Shown here: positions 12,852 to 27,410 of the stretch, piece by piece
How positions within the stretch are numbered: position 1 is the stretch's first letter
How the letters are laid out: each line of letters begins with the position of its first letter
From: Henricia sp. BOLD:AAB3569
Lineage: Eukaryota; Echinodermata; Asteroidea; Spinulosida; Echinasteridae
NCBI GenBank assembly: GCA_037783545.1
Contig: JBBELK010000573.1
Span: forward strand, 434,001-498,000
Reading direction: 5' to 3'
Length of the DNA stretch: 64,000 nucleotides
Notes under the pieces: model-generated
What the model was told of the DNA's origin: nothing
Databases searched by the model: none
Seen by the model: only the letters and a program-made list of their open reading frames with translations
Program-made: the position numbers and the translations under genes

Positions 12852-15800
12852 GTGCGCAATATAGAGAGTTTAGGGCATGCAAAATTTGAAGTTCGTCGGA
12901 ACATTAATCGACCTCCAAATTTGCCGACGTTTGGACCACACTTTGACCAAATTGCCGGCCAAACTGCGGTGCGTTAACGACAGTCCGAATGACTGAGCAT
13001 GCGCACAACTCAGGAGTACCCCAAAGAGGTGTGTACAGACAGCCACGGTTTGCGCGAGAGCAGTCAGGAAGCCTCAACCCAGTTTTTTCTAAACTTTGAA
13101 ATTTCTCTGCCATTTCCCGGCGAAAGTCTGTCAATTTTTTATGACAAGTGCGCAATATAGAGAGTTTAGGGCATGCAAAATTTGAAGTTCGTCGGAACAT
13201 TTTTCGACCTCCAAATTTGCCGACGTTTGGACCACACTTTGACCAAATTGCCGAGCCAAACTGCGGTGCGTTAACGACAGTCCGAATGACTGAGCATGCG
13301 CACAACTCAGGAGTACCCCAAAGAGGTGTGTACAGACAGCCACGGTTTGCGTGAGAGCAGTCAGGAAGCCTCAACCCAGTTTTTTCTAAACTTTGACATT
13401 TCTCTGCCATTTCCCGGCGAAAGTCTGTCAATTTTTTATGACAAGTGCGCAATATAGAGAGTTTAGGGCATGCAAAATTTGAAGTTCGTCGGAACATTTT
13501 TCGACCTCCAAATTTGCCGACGTTTGGACCACACTTTGACCAAATTGCCGAGCCAAACTGCGGTGCGTTAACGACAGTCCGAATGACTGAGCATGCGCAC
13601 AACTCAGGAGTACCCCAAAGAGGTGTGTACAGACAGCCACGGTTTGCGTGAGAGCAGTCAGGAAGCCTCAACCCAGTTTTTTCTAAACTTTGAAATTTCT
13701 CTTCCATTTCCCGGCGAAAGTCTGTCAATTTTGTATGACAAGTGCGCAATATAGAGAGTTTAGGGCATGCAAAATTTGAAGTTCGTCGGAACATTTTTCA
13801 ACCTCCAAATTTGCCGACGTTTGGACCACACTTTGACCAAATTGCCGAGCCAAACTGCGGTGCGTTAACGACAGTCCGAATGACTGAGCATGCGCACAAC
13901 TCAGGAGTACCCCAAAGAGGTGTGTACAGACAGCCACGGTTTGCGCGAGAGCAGTCAGGAAGCCTCAACCCAGTTTTTTCTAAACTTTGAAATTTCTCTG
14001 CCATTTCCCGGCGAAAGTCTGTCAATTTGTTATGACAAGTGCGCAATATAGAGAGTTTAGGGCATGCAAAATTTGAAGTTCGTCGGAACATTTTCCGACC
14101 TCAAAATTTGCCGACGTTTGGACCACACTTTGACCAAATTGCCGAGCCAAACTGCGGTGCGTTAACGACAGTCCGAATGACTGAGCATGCGCACAACTCA
14201 GGAGTACCCCAAAGAGGTGTGTACAGACAGCCACGGTTTGCGTGAGAGCAGTCAGGAAGCCTCAACCCAGCTTTTTCTAAACTTTGAAATTTCTCTGCCA
14301 TTTCCCGGCGAAAGTCTGTCAATTTTTTATGACAAGTGCGCAATATAGAGAGTTTAGGGCATGCAAAATTTGAAGTTCGTCGGAACATTTTTCGACCTCC
14401 AAATTTGCCGACGTTTGGACCACACTTTGACCAAATTGCCGAGCCAAACTGCGGTGCGTTAACGACAGTCCGAATGACTGAGCATGCGCACAACTCAGGA
14501 GTACCCCAAAGAGGTGTGTACAGACAGCCACGGTTTGCGCGAGAGCAGTCAGGAAGCCTCAACCCATTTTTTTTCTAAACTTTGAAATTTCTCTGCCATT
14601 TCCCGGCGAAAGTCTGTCAATTTTTTATGACAAGTGCGCAATATAGAGAGTTTAGGGCATGCAAAATTTGAAGTTCGTCGGAACATTTTTCGACCTCCAA
14701 ATTTGCCGACGTTTGGACCACATTTTGACCAAACTGCCGAGCCAAACTGCGGTGCGTTAACGACAGTCCGAATGACTGAGCATGCGCACAACTCAGGAGT
14801 ACCCCAAAGAGGTGTGTACAGACAGCCACGGTTTGCGTGAGAGCAGTCAGGAAGCCTCAACCCAGTTTTTTCTAAACTTTGAAATTTCTCTTCCATTTCC
14901 CGGCGAAAGTCTGTCAATTTTGTATGACAAGTGCGCAATATAGAGAGTTTAGGGCATGCAAAATTTGAAGTTCGTCGGAACATTTTTCGACCTCCAAATT
15001 TGCCGACGTTTGGACCACACTTTGACCAAATTGCCGAGACAAACTGCGGTGCGTTAACGACAGTCCGAATGACTGAGCATGCGCACAACTCAGGAGTACC
15101 CCAAAGAGGTGTGTACAGACAGCCACGGTTTGCGTGAGAGCAGTCAGGAAGCCTCAACCCAGTTTTTTCTAAACTTTGAAATTTCTCTTCCATTTCCCGG
15201 CGAAAGTCTGTCAATTTTGTATGACAAGTGCGCAATATAGAGAGTTTAGGGCATGCAAAATTTGAAGTTCGTCGGAACATTTTTCAACCTCCAAATTTGC
15301 CGACGTTTGGACCACACTTTGACCAAATTGCCGAGCCAAACTGCGGTGCGTTAACGACAGTCCGAATGACTGAGCATGCGCACAACTCAGGAGTACCCCA
15401 AAGAGGTGTGTACAGACAGCCACGGTTTGCGCGAGAGCAGTCAGGAAGCCTCAACCCAGTTTTTTCTAAACTTTGAAATTTCTCTGCCATTTCCCGGCGA
15501 AAGTCTGTCAATTTGTTATGACAAGTGCGCAATATAGAGAGTTTAGGGCATGCAAAATTTGAAGTTCGTCGGAACATTTTCCGACCTCCAAATTTGCCGA
15601 CGTTTGGACCACACTTTGACCAAATTGCCGAGCCAAACTGCGGTGCGTTAACGACAGTCCGAATGACTGAGCATGCGCACAACTCAGGAGTACCCCAAAG
15701 AGGTGTGTACAGACAGCCACGGTTTGCGTGAGAGCAGTCAGGAAGCCTCAACCCAGCTTTTTCTAAACTTTGAAATTTCTCTGCCATTTCCCGGCGAAAG

Positions 15801-18800
15801 TCTGTCAATTTTTTATGACAAGTGCGCAATATAGAGAGTTTAGGGCATGCAAAATTTGAAGTTCGTCGGAACATTTTTCGACCTCCAAATTTGCCGACGT
15901 TTGGACCACACTTTGACCAAATTGCCGAGCCAAACTGCGGTGCGTTAACGACAGTCCGAATGACTGAGCATGCGCACAACTCAGGAGTACCCCAAAGAGG
16001 TGTGTACAGACAGCCACGGTTTGCGCGAGAGCAGTCAGGAAGCCTCAACCCATTTTTTTTCTAAACTTTGAAATTTCTCTGCCATTTCCCGGCGAAAGTC
16101 TGTCAATTTTTTATGACAAGTGCGCAATATAGAGAGTTTAGGGCATGCAAAATTTGAAGTTCGTCGGAACATTTTTCGACCTCCAAATTTGCCGACGTTT
16201 GGACCACATTTTGACCAAACTGCCGAGCCAAACTGCGGTGCGTTAACGACAGTCCGAATGACTGAGCATGCGCACAACTCAGGAGTACCCCAAAGAGGTG
16301 TGTACAGACAGCCACGGTTTGCGTGAGAGCAGTCAGGAAGCCTCAACCCAGTTTTTTCTAAACTTTGAAATTTCTCTTCCATTTCCCGGCGAAAGTCTGT
16401 CAATTTTTTATGACAAGTGCGCAATATAGAGAGTTTAGGGCATGCAAAATTTGAAGTTCGTCAAAACATTTTTCGACCTCCAAATTTGCCGACGTTTGGA
16501 CCACACTTTGACCAAATTGCCGAGCCAAACTGCGGTGCGTTAACGACAGTCCGAATGACTGAGCATGCGCACAACTCAGGAGTACCCCAAAGAGGTGTGT
16601 ACAGACAGCCACGGTTTGCGTGAGAGCAGTCAGGAAGCCTCAACCCAGTTTTTTCTAAACTTTGAAATTTCTCTGCCATTTCCCGGCGAAAGTCTGTCAA
16701 TTTTTTATGACAAGTGCGCAATATAGAGAGTTTAGGGCATGCAAAATTTGAAGTTCGTCGGAACATTTTTCGACCTCCAAATTTGCCGACGTTTGGACCA
16801 CACTTTGACCAAATTGCCGAGCCAAACTGCGGTGCGTTAACGACAGTCCGAATGACTGAGCATGCGCACAACTCAGGAGTACCCCAAAGAGGTGTGTACA
16901 GACAGCCACGGTTTGCGTGAGAGCAGTCAGGAAGCCTCAACCCAGTTTTTTCTAAACTTTGACATTTCTCTGCCATTTCCCGGCGAAAGTCTGTCAATTT
17001 TTTATGACAAGTGCGCAATATAGAGAGTTTAGGGCATGCAGAATTTGAAGTTCGTCGGAACATTTTTCGACCTCCAAATTTGCCGACGTTTGGACCACAC
17101 TTTGACCAAATTGCCGAGCCAAACTGCGGTGCGTTAACGACAGTCCGAATGACTGAGCATGCGCACAACTCAGGAGTACCCCAAAGAGGTGTGTACAGAC
17201 AGCCACGGTTTGCGTGAGAGCAGTCAGGAAGCCTCAACCCAGTTTTTTCTAAACTTTGAAATTTCTCTTCCATTTCCCGGCGAAAGTCTGTCAATTTTGT
17301 ATGACAAGTGCGCAATATAGAGAGTTTAGGGCATGCAAAATTTGAAGTTCGTCGGAACATTTTTCGACCTCCAAATTTGCCGACGTTTGGACCACACTTT
17401 GACCAAATTGCCGAGACAAACTGCGGTGCGTTAACGACAGTCCGAATGACTGAGCATGCGCACAACTCAGGAGTACCCCAAAGAGGTGTGTACAGACAGC
17501 CACGGTTTGCGTGAGAGCAGTCAGGAAGCCTCAACCCAGTTTTTTTCTAAACTTTGAAATTTCTCTGCTATTTCCCGGCGAAAGTCTGTCAATTGTTTAT
17601 GACAAGTGCGCAATATAGAGAGTTTAGGGCATGCAAAATTTGAAGTTCGTCGGAACATTTTTCGACCTCCAAATTTGCCGACGTTTGGACCACACTTTGA
17701 CCAAATTGCCGAGCCAAACTGCGGTGCGTTAACGACAGTCCGAATGACTGAGCATGCGCACAACTCAGGAGTACCCCAAAGAGGTGTGTACAGACAGCCA
17801 CGGTTTGCGCGAGAGCAGTCAGGAAGCCTCAACCTAGTTTTTTCTAAACTTTGAAATTTCTCTGCCATTTCCCGGCGAAAGTCTGTCAATTTGTTATGAC
17901 AAGTGCACAATATAGAGAGTTTAGGGCATGCAAAATTTGAAGTTCGTCGGAACATTTTCCGACCTCCAAATTTGCCGACGTTTGGACCACACTTTGACCA
18001 AATTGCCGAGCCAAACTGCGGTGCGTTAACGACAGTCCGAATGACTGAGCATGCGCACAACTCAGGAGTACCCCAAAGAGGTGTGTACAGACAGCCACGG
18101 TTTGCGTGAGAGCAGTCAGGAAGCCTCAACCCAGCTTTTTCTAAACTTTGAAATTTCTCTGCCATTTCCCGGCGAAAGTCTGTCAATTTTTTATGACAAG
18201 TGCGCAATATAGAGAGTTTAGGGCATGCAAAATTTGAAGTTCGTCGGAACATTTTTCGACCTCCAAATTTGCCGACGTTTGGACCACACTTTGACCAAAT
18301 TGCCGAGCCAAACTGCGGTGCGTTAACGACAGTCCGAATGACTGAGCATGCGCACAACTCAGGAGTACCCCAAAGAGGTGTGTACAGACAGCCACGGTTT
18401 GCGTGAGAGCAGCCAGGAAGCCTCAACCCAGTTTTTTCTAAACTTTTAAATTTCTCTGCCATTTCCCGGCGAAAGTCTGTCAATTTTTTTATGACAAGTG
18501 CGCAATATAGAGAGTTTAGGGCATGCAAAATTTGAAGTTCGTCGGAACATTTTTCGACCTCCAAATTTGCCGACGTTTGGACCACACTTTGACCAAATTG
18601 CCGAGCCAAACTGCGGTGCGTTAACGACAGTCCGAGTGACTGAGCATGCGCACAACTCAGGAGTACCCCAAAGAGGTGTGTACAGACAGCCACGGTTTGC
18701 GTGAGAGCAGTCAGGAAGCCTCAACCCAGTTTTTTCTAAACTTTGAAATTTCTCTGCCATTTCCCGGCGAAAGTCTGTCAATTTTTTATGACAAGTGCGC

Positions 18801-21800
18801 AATATAGAGAGTTTAGGGCATGCAAAATTTGAAGTTCGTCGGAACATTTTTCAACCTCCAAATTTGCCGACGTTTGGACCACACTTTGACCAAATTGCCG
18901 AGCCAAACTGCGGTGCGTTAACGACAGTCCGAATGACTGAGCATGCGCACAACTCAGGAGTACCCCAAAGAGGTGTGTACAGACAGCCACGGTTTGCGTG
19001 AGAGCAGTCAGGAAGCCTCAACCCAGTTTTTTCTAAACTTTGAAATTTCTCTGCCATTTCCCGGCGAAAGTCTGTCAATTTTTTATGACAAGTGCGCAAT
19101 ATAGAGAGTTTAGGGCATGCAAAATTTGAAGTTCGTCGGAACATTTTTCGACCTCCAAATTTGCCGACGTTTGGACCACACTTTGACCAAATTGCCGAGC
19201 CAAACTGCGGTGCGTTAACGACAGTCCGAATGACTGAGCATGCGCACAACTCAGGAGTACCCCAAAGAGGTGTGTACAGACAGCCACGGTTTGCGTGAGA
19301 GCAGCCAGGAAGCCTCAACCCAGTTTTTTCTAAACTTTTAAATTTCTCTGCCATTTCCCGGCGAAAGTCTGTCAATTTTTTATGACAAGTGCGCAATATA
19401 GAGAGTTTAGGGCATGCAAAATTTGAAGTTCGTCGGAACATTTTTCGACCTCCAAATTTGCCGACGTTTGGACCACACTTTGACCAAATTGCCGAGCCAA
19501 ACTGCGGTGCGTTAACGACAGTCCGAGTGACTGAGCATGCGCACAACTCAGGAGTACCCCAAAGAGGTGTGTACAGACAGCCACGGTTTGCGTGAGAGCA
19601 GTCAGGAAGCCTCAACCCAGTTTTTTCTAAACTTTGAAATTTCTCTGCCATTTCCCGGCGAAAGTCTGTCAATTTTTTATGACAAGTGCGCAATATAGAG
19701 AGTTTAGGGCATGCAAAATTTAAAATTCGTCGGAACATTTTTCAACCTCCAAATTTGCCGACGTTTGGACCACACTTTGACCAAATTGCCGAGCCAAACT
19801 GCGGTGCGTTAACGACAGTCCGAATGACTGAGCATGCGCACAACTCAGGAGTACCCCAAAGAGGTGTGTACAGACAGCCACGGTTTGCGTGAGAGCAGTC
19901 AGGAAGCCTCAACCCAGTTTTTTCTAAACTTTGAAATTTCTCTGCCATTTCCCGGCGAAAGTCTGTCAATTTTTTATGACAAGTGCGCAATATAGAGAGT
20001 TTAGGGCATGCAAAATTTGAAGTTCGTCGGAACATTTTTCGACCTCCAAATTTGCCGACGTTTGGACCACACTTTGACCAAATTGCCGAGCCAAACTGCG
20101 GTGCGTTAACGACAGTCCGAATGACTGAGCATGCGCACAACTCAGGAGTACCCCAAAGAGGTGTGTACAGACAGCCACGGTTTGCGTGAGAGCAGTCAGG
20201 AAGCCTCAACCCAGTTTTTTCTAAACTTTGAAATTTCTCTGCCATTTCCCGGCGAAAGTCTGTCAATTTTTTATGACAAGTGCGCAATATAGAGAGTTTA
20301 GGGCATGCAAAATTTGAAGTTCGTCGGAACATTTTTCGACCTCCAAATTTGCCGACGTTTGGACCACACTTTGACCAAATTGCCGAGCCAAACTGCGGTG
20401 CGTTAACGACAGTCCGAATGACTGAGCATGCGCACAACTCAGGAGTACCCCAAAGAGGTGTGTACAGACAGCCACGGTTTGCGTGAGAGCAGTCAGGAAG
20501 CCTCAACCCATTTTTTTTCTAAACTTTGAAATTTCTCTGCTATTTCCCGGCGAAAGTCTGTCAATTGTTTATGACAAGTGCGCAATATAGAGAGTTTAGG
20601 GCATGCAAAATTTGAAGTTCGTCGGAACATTTTTCGACCTCCAAATTTGCCGACGTTTGGACCACACTTTGACCAAATTGCCGAGCCAAACTGCGGTGCG
20701 TTAACGACAGTCCGAATGACTGAGCATGCGCACAACTCAGGAGTACCCCAAAGAGGTGTGTACAGACAGCCACGGTTTGCGTGAGAGCAGTCAGGAAGCC
20801 TCAACCCAGTTTTTTCTAAACTTTGAAATTTCTCTTCCATTTCCCGGCGAAAGTCTGTCAATTTTGTATGACAAGTGCGCAATATAGAGAGTTTAGGGCA
20901 TGCAAAATTTGAAGTTCGTCGGAACATTTTTCGACCTCCAAATTTGCCGACGTTTGGACCACACTTTGACCAAATTGCCGAGACAAACTGCGGTGCGTTA
21001 ACGACAGTCCGAATGACTGAGCATGCGCACAACTCAGGAGTACCCCAAAGAGGTGTGTACAGACAGCCACGGTTTGCGTGAGAGCAGTCAGGAAGCCTCA
21101 ACCCAGTTTTTTCTAAACTTTGAAATTTCTCTTCCATTTCCAGGCGAAAGTCTGTCAATTTTTTATGACAAGTGCGCAATATAGAGAGTTTAGGGCATGC
21201 AAAATTTAAAGTTCGTCGGAACATTTTTCGACCTCCAAATTTGCCGACGTTTGGACCACACTTTGACCAAATTGCCGAGCCAAACTGCGGTGCGTTAACG
21301 ACAGTCCGAATGACTGAGCATGCGCACAACTCAGGAGTACCCCAAAGAGGTGTGTACAGACAGCCACGGTTTGCGTGAGAGCAGTCAGGAAGCCTCAACC
21401 CAGTTTTTTCTAAACTTTGACATTTCTCTGCCATTTCCCGGCGAAAGTCTGTCAATTTTTTATGACAAGTGCGCAATATAGAGAGTTTAGGGCATGCAGA
21501 ATTTGAAGTTCGTCGGAACATTTTTCGACCTCCAAATTTGCCGACGTTTGGACCACACTTTGACCAAATTGCCGAGCCAAACTGCGGTGCGTTAACGACA
21601 GTCCGAATGACTGAGCATGCGCACAACTCAGGAGTACCCCAAAGAGGTGTGTACAGACAGCCACGGTTTGCGTGAGAGCAGTCAGGAAGCCTCAACCCAG
21701 TTTTTTCTAAACTTTGAAATTTCTCTTCCATTTCCCGGCGAAAGTCTGTCAATTTTGTATGACAAGTGCGCAATATAGAGAGTTTAGGGCATGCAAAATT

Positions 21801-23394
21801 TGAAGTTCGTCGGAACATTTTTCGACCTCCAAATTTGCCGACGTTTGGACCACACTTTGACCAAATTGCCGAGACAAACTGCGGTGCGTTAACGACAGTC
21901 CGAATGACTGAGCATGCGCACAACTCAGGAGTACCCCAAAGAGGTGTGTACAGACAGCCACGGTTTGCGTGAGAGCAGTCAGGAAGCCTCAACCCAGTTT
22001 TGTTCTAAACTTTGAAATTTCTCTGCTATTTCCCGGCGAAAGTCTGTCAATTGTTTATGACAAGTGCGCAATATAGAGAGTTTAGGGCATGCAAAATTTG
22101 AAGTTCGTCGGAACATTTTTCGACCTCCAAATTTGCCGACGTTTGGACCACACTTTGACCAAATTGCCGAGCCAAACTGCGGTGCGTTAACGACAGTCCG
22201 AATGACTGAGCATGCGCACAACTCAGGAGTACCCCAAAGAGGTGTGTACAGACAGCCACGGTTTGCGCGAGAGCAGTCAGGAAGCCTCAACCTAGTTTTT
22301 TCTAAACTTTGAAATTTCTCTGCCATTTCCCGGCGAAAGTCTGTCAATTTGTTATGACAAGTGCACAATATAGAGAGTTTAGGGCATGCAAAATTTGAAG
22401 TTCGTCGGAACATTTTCCGACCTCCAAATTTGCCGACGTTTGGACCACACTTTGACCAAATTGCCGAGCCAAACTGCGGTGCGTTAACGACAGTCCGAAT
22501 GACTGAGCATGCGCACAACTCAGGAGTACCCCAAAGAGGTGTGTACAGACAGCCACGGTTTGCGTGAGAGCAGTCAGGAAGCCTCAACCCAGCTTTTTCT
22601 AAACTTTGAAATTTCTCTGCCATTTCCCGGCGAAAGTCTGTCAATTTTTTATGACAAGTGCGCAATATAGAGAGTTTAGGGCATGCAAAATTTGAAGTTC
22701 GTCGGAACATTTTTCGACCTCCAAATTTGCCGACGTTTGGACCACACTTTGACCAAATTGCCGAGCCAAACTGCGGTGCGTTAACGACAGTCCGAATGAC
22801 TGAGCATGCGCACAACTCAGGAGTACCCCAAAGAGGTGTGTACAGACAGCCACGGTTTGCGTGAGAGCAGCCAGGAAGCCTCAACCCAGTTTTTTCTAAA
22901 CTTTTAAATTTCTCTGCCATTTCCCGGCGAAAGTCTGTCAATTTTTTATGACAAGTGCGCAATATAGAGAGTTTAGGGCATGCAAAATTTGAAGTTCGTC
23001 GGAACATTTTTCGACCTCCAAATTTGCCGACGTTTGGACCACACTTTGACCAAATTGCCGAGCCAAACTGCGGTGCGTTAACGACAGTCCGAGTGACTGA
23101 GCATGCGCACAACTCAGGAGTACCCCAAAGAGGTGTGTACAGACAGCCACGGTTTGCGTGAGAGCAGTCAGGAAGCCTCAACCCAGTTTTTTCTAAACTT
23201 TGAAATTTCTCTGCCATTTCCCAGCGAAAGTCTGTCAATTTTTTATGACAAGTGCGCAATATAGAGAGTTTAGGGCATGCAAAATTTGAAGTTCGTCGGA
23301 ACATTTTTCAACCTCCAAATTTGCCGACGTTTGGACCACACTTTGACCAAATTGCCGAGCCAAACTGCGGTGCGTTAACGACAGTCCGAATGAC
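12697..23394. repeat. 36-monomer higher-order repeat, copy 2 (10,698 bp)
   Basis: This is a direct, adjacent copy of the block at 2,000-12,696. Outside the noisy stretch of copy 1, the differences I found by eye are few: cctcaaaat near 14,102, one extra T near 18,484, ccaggcg near 21,141, a G within the T run near 22,002, and cccagcg near 23,222. That is on the order of five changes in 10.7 kb, so the duplication is very recent or the array is being homogenised at this scale. The match ends before the T run near 23,483, which has six Ts where copy 1 has seven. Confidence 0.93.
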
Positions 23395-26300
23395 TGAGCA
23401 TGCGCACAACTCAGGAGTACCCCAAAGAGGTGTGTACAGACAGCCACGGTTTGCGTGAGAGCAGTCAGGAAGCCTCAACCCAGTTTTTTCTAAACTTTGA
23501 AATTTCTCTGCCATTTCCCGGCGAAAGTCTGTCAATTTTTTATGACAAGTGCGCAATATAGAGAGTTTAGGGCATGCAAAATTTGAAGTTCGTCGGAACA
23601 TTTTTCGACCTCCAAATTTGCCGACGTTTGGACCACACTTTGACCAAATTGCCGAGCCAAACTGCGGTGCGTTAACGACAGTCCGAATGACTGAGCATGC
23701 GCACAACTCAGGAGTACCCCAAAGAGGTGTGTACAGACAGCCACGGTTTGCGTGAGAGCAGCCAGGAAGCCTCAACCCAGTTTTTTCTAAACTTTTAAAT
23801 TTCTCTGCCATTTCCCGGCGAAAGTCTGTCAATTTTTTATGACAAGTGCGCAATATAGAGAGTTTAGGGCATGCAAAATTTGAAGTTCGTCGGAACATTT
23901 TTCGACCTCCAAATTTGCCGACGTTTGGACCACACTTTGACCAAATTGCCGAGCCAAACTGCGGTGCGTTAACGACAGTCCGAGTGACTGAGCATGCGCA
24001 CAACTCAGGAGTACCCCAAAGAGGTGTGTACAGACAGCCACGGTTTGCGTGAGAGCAGTCAGGAAGCCTCAACCCAGTTTTTTCTAAACTTTGAAATTTC
24101 TCTGCCATTTCCCGGCGAAAGTCTGTCAATTTTTTATGACAAGTGCGCAATATAGAGAGTTTAGGGCATGCAAAATTTAAAGTTCGTCGGAACATTTTTC
24201 AACCTCCAAATTTGCCGACGTTTGGACCACACTTTGACCAAATTGCCGAGCCAAACTGCGGTGCGTTAACGACAGTCCGAATGACTGAGCATGCGCACAA
24301 CTCAGGAGTACCCCAAAGAGGTGTGTACAGACAGCCACGGTTTGCGTGAGAGCAGTCAGGAAGCCTCAACCCAGTTTTTTCTAAACTTTGAAATTTCTCT
24401 GCCATTTCCCGGCGAAAGTCTGTCAATTTTTTATGACAAGTGCGCAATATAGAGAGTTTAGGGCATGCAAAATTTGAAGTTCGTCGGAACATTTTTCGAC
24501 CTCCAAATTTGCCGACGTTTGGACCACACTTTGACCAAATTGCCGAGCCAAACTGCGGTGCGTTAACGACAGTCCGAATGACTGAGCATGCGCACAACTC
24601 AGGAGTACCCCAAAGAGGTGTGTACAGACAGCCACGGTTTGCGTGAGAGCAGTCAGGAAGCCTCAACCCAGTTTTTTCTAAACTTTGAAATTTCTCTGCC
24701 ATTTCCCGGCGAAAGTCTGTCAATTTTTTATGACAAGTGCGCAATATAGAGAGTTTAGGGCATGCAAAATTTGAAGTTCGTCGGAACATTTTTCGACCTC
24801 CAAATTTGCCGACGTTTGGACCACACTTTGACCAAATTGCCGAGCCAAACTGCGGTGCGTTAACGACAGTCCGAATGACTGAGCATGCGCACAACTCAGG
24901 AGTACCCCAAAGAGGTGTGTACAGACAGCCACGGTTTGCGTGAGAGCAGTCAGGAAGCCTCAACCCAGTTTTTTTCTAAACTTTGAAATTTCTCTGCTAT
25001 TTCCCGGCGAAAGTCTGTCAATTGTTTATGACAAGTGCGCAATATAGAGAGTTTAGGGCATGCAAAATTTGAAGTTCGTCGGAACATTTTTCGACCTCCA
25101 AATTTGCCGACGTTTGGACCACACTTTGACCAAATTGCCGAGCCAAACTGCGGTGCGTTAACGACAGTCCGAATGACTGAGCATGCGCACAACTCAGGAG
25201 TACCCCAAAGAGGTGTGTACAGACAGCCACGGTTTGCGTGAGAGCAGTCAGGAAGCCTCAACCCAGTTTTTTCTAAACTTTGAAATTTCTCTTCCATTTC
25301 CCGGCGAAAGTCTGTCAATTTTGTATGACAAGTGCGCAATATAGAGAGTTTAGGGCATGCAAAATTTGAAGTTCGTCGGAACATTTTTCGACCTCCAAAT
25401 TTGCCGACGTTTGGACCACACTTTGACCAAATTGCCGAGACAAACTGCGGTGCGTTAACGACAGTCCGAATGACTGAGCATGCGCACAACTCAGGAGTAC
25501 CCCAAAGAGGTGTGTACAGACAGCCACGGTTTGCGCGAGAGCAGTCAGGAAGCCTCAACCCAGTTTTTTCTAAACTTTGAAATTTCTCTGCCATTTCCCG
25601 GCGAAAGTCTGTCAATTTGTTATGACAAGTGCACAATATAGAGAGTTTAGGGCATGCAAAATTTGAAGTTCGTCGGAACATTTTCCGACCTCCAAATTTG
25701 CCGACGTTTGGACCACACTTTGACCAAATTGCCGAGCCAAACTGCGGTGCGTTAACGACAGTCCGAATGACTGAGCATGCGCACAACTCAGGAGTACCCC
25801 AAAGAGGTGTGTACAGACAGCCACGGTTTGCGTGAGAGCAGCCAGGAAGCCTCAACCCAGTTTTTTCTAAACTTTTAAATTTCTCTGCCATTTCCCAGCG
25901 AAAGTCTGTCAATTTTTTATGACAAGTGCGCAATATAGAGAGTTTAGGGCATGCAAAATTTGAAGTTCGTCGGAACATTTTTCGACCTCCAAATTTGCCG
26001 ACGTTTGGACCACACTTTGACCAAATTGCCGAGCCAAACTGCGGTGCGTTAACGACAGTCCGAGTGACTGAGCATGCGCACAACTCAGGAGTACCCCAAA
26101 GAGGTGTGTACAGACAGCCACGGTTTGCGTGAGAGCAGTCAGGAAGCCTCAACCCAGTTTTTTCTAAACTTTGAAATTTCTCTGCCATTTCCCGGCGAAA
26201 GTCTGTCAATTTTTTATGACAAGTGCGCAATATAGAGAGTTTAGGGCATGCAAAATTTGAAGTTCGTCGGAACATTTTTCAACCTCCAAATTTGCCGACG

Positions 26301-27410
26301 TTTGGACCACACTTTGACCAAATTGCCGAGCCAAACTGCGGTGCGTTAACGACAGTCCGAATGACTGAGCATGCGCACAACTCAGGAGTACCCCAAAGAG
26401 GTGTGTACAGACAGCCACGGTTTGCGTGAGAGCAGTCAGGAAGCCTCAACCCAGTTTTTTCTAAACTTTGAAATTTCTCTGCCATTTCCCGGCGAAAGTC
26501 TGTCAATTTTTTATGACAAGTGCGCAATATAGAGAGTTTAGGGCATGCAAAATTTGAAGTTCGTCGGAACATTTTTCGACCTCCAAATTTGCCGACGTTT
26601 GGACCACACTTTGACCAAATTGCCGAGCCAAACTGCGGTGCGTTAACGACAGTCCGAATGACTGAGCATGCGCACAACTCAGGAGTACCCCAAAGAGGTG
26701 TGTACAGACAGCCACGGTTTGCGTGAGAGCAGCCAGGAAGCCTCAACCCAGTTTTTTCTAAACTTTTAAATTTCTCTGCCATTTCCCGGCGAAAGTCTGT
26801 CAATTTTTTATGACAAGTGCGCAATATAGAGAGTTTAGGGCATGCAAAATTTGAAGTTCGTCGGAACATTTTTCGACCTCCAAATTTGCCGACGTTTGGA
26901 CCACACTTTGACCAAATTGCCGAGCCAAACTGCGGTGCGTTAACGACAGTCCGAGTGACTGAGCATGCGCACAACTCAGGAGTACCCCAAAGAGGTGTGT
27001 ACAGACAGCCACGGTTTGCGTGAGAGCAGTCAGGAAGCCTCAACCCAGTTTTTTCTAAACTTTGAAATTTCTCTGCCATTTCCCGGCGAAAGTCTGTCAA
27101 TTTTTTATGACAAGTGCGCAATATAGAGAGTTTAGGGCATGCAAAATTTAAAGTTCGTCGGAACATTTTTCAACCTCCAAATTTGCCGACGTTTGGACCA
27201 CACTTTGACCAAATTGCCGAGCCAAACTGCGGTGCGTTAACGACAGTCCGAATGACTGAGCATGCGCACAACTCAGGAGTACCCCAAAGAGGTGTGTACA
27301 GACAGCCACGGTTTGCGTGAGAGCAGTCAGGAAGCCTCAACCCAGTTTTTTCTAAACTTTGAAATTTCTCTGCCATTTCCCGGCGAAAGTCTGTCAATTT
27401 TTTATGACAA
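22064..27410. repeat. Mosaic of 10- and 11-monomer spaced blocks
   Basis: Starting from successive Lc monomers the order is: Lc, Ca, Kc, Vs, Qs, Na, Vs, Ks, Na, Na (22,064, ten monomers, of which the first five end copy 2 of the 36-mer); Lc, Te, Ca, Vs, Qs, Na, Vs, Ks, Na, Eg, Te (25,035, eleven monomers, running to 28,302). The run Vs, Qs, Na, Vs, Ks recurs at a spacing of 2,971 bp (22,955 and 25,926). The second block lacks Kc and has a Te monomer between Lc and Ca, so it looks like an unequal-exchange product of the same parts. The Vs monomer at 25,926 and the Qs monomer at 23,252 share a preceding cccagcgaaag variant. Confidence 0.82.
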
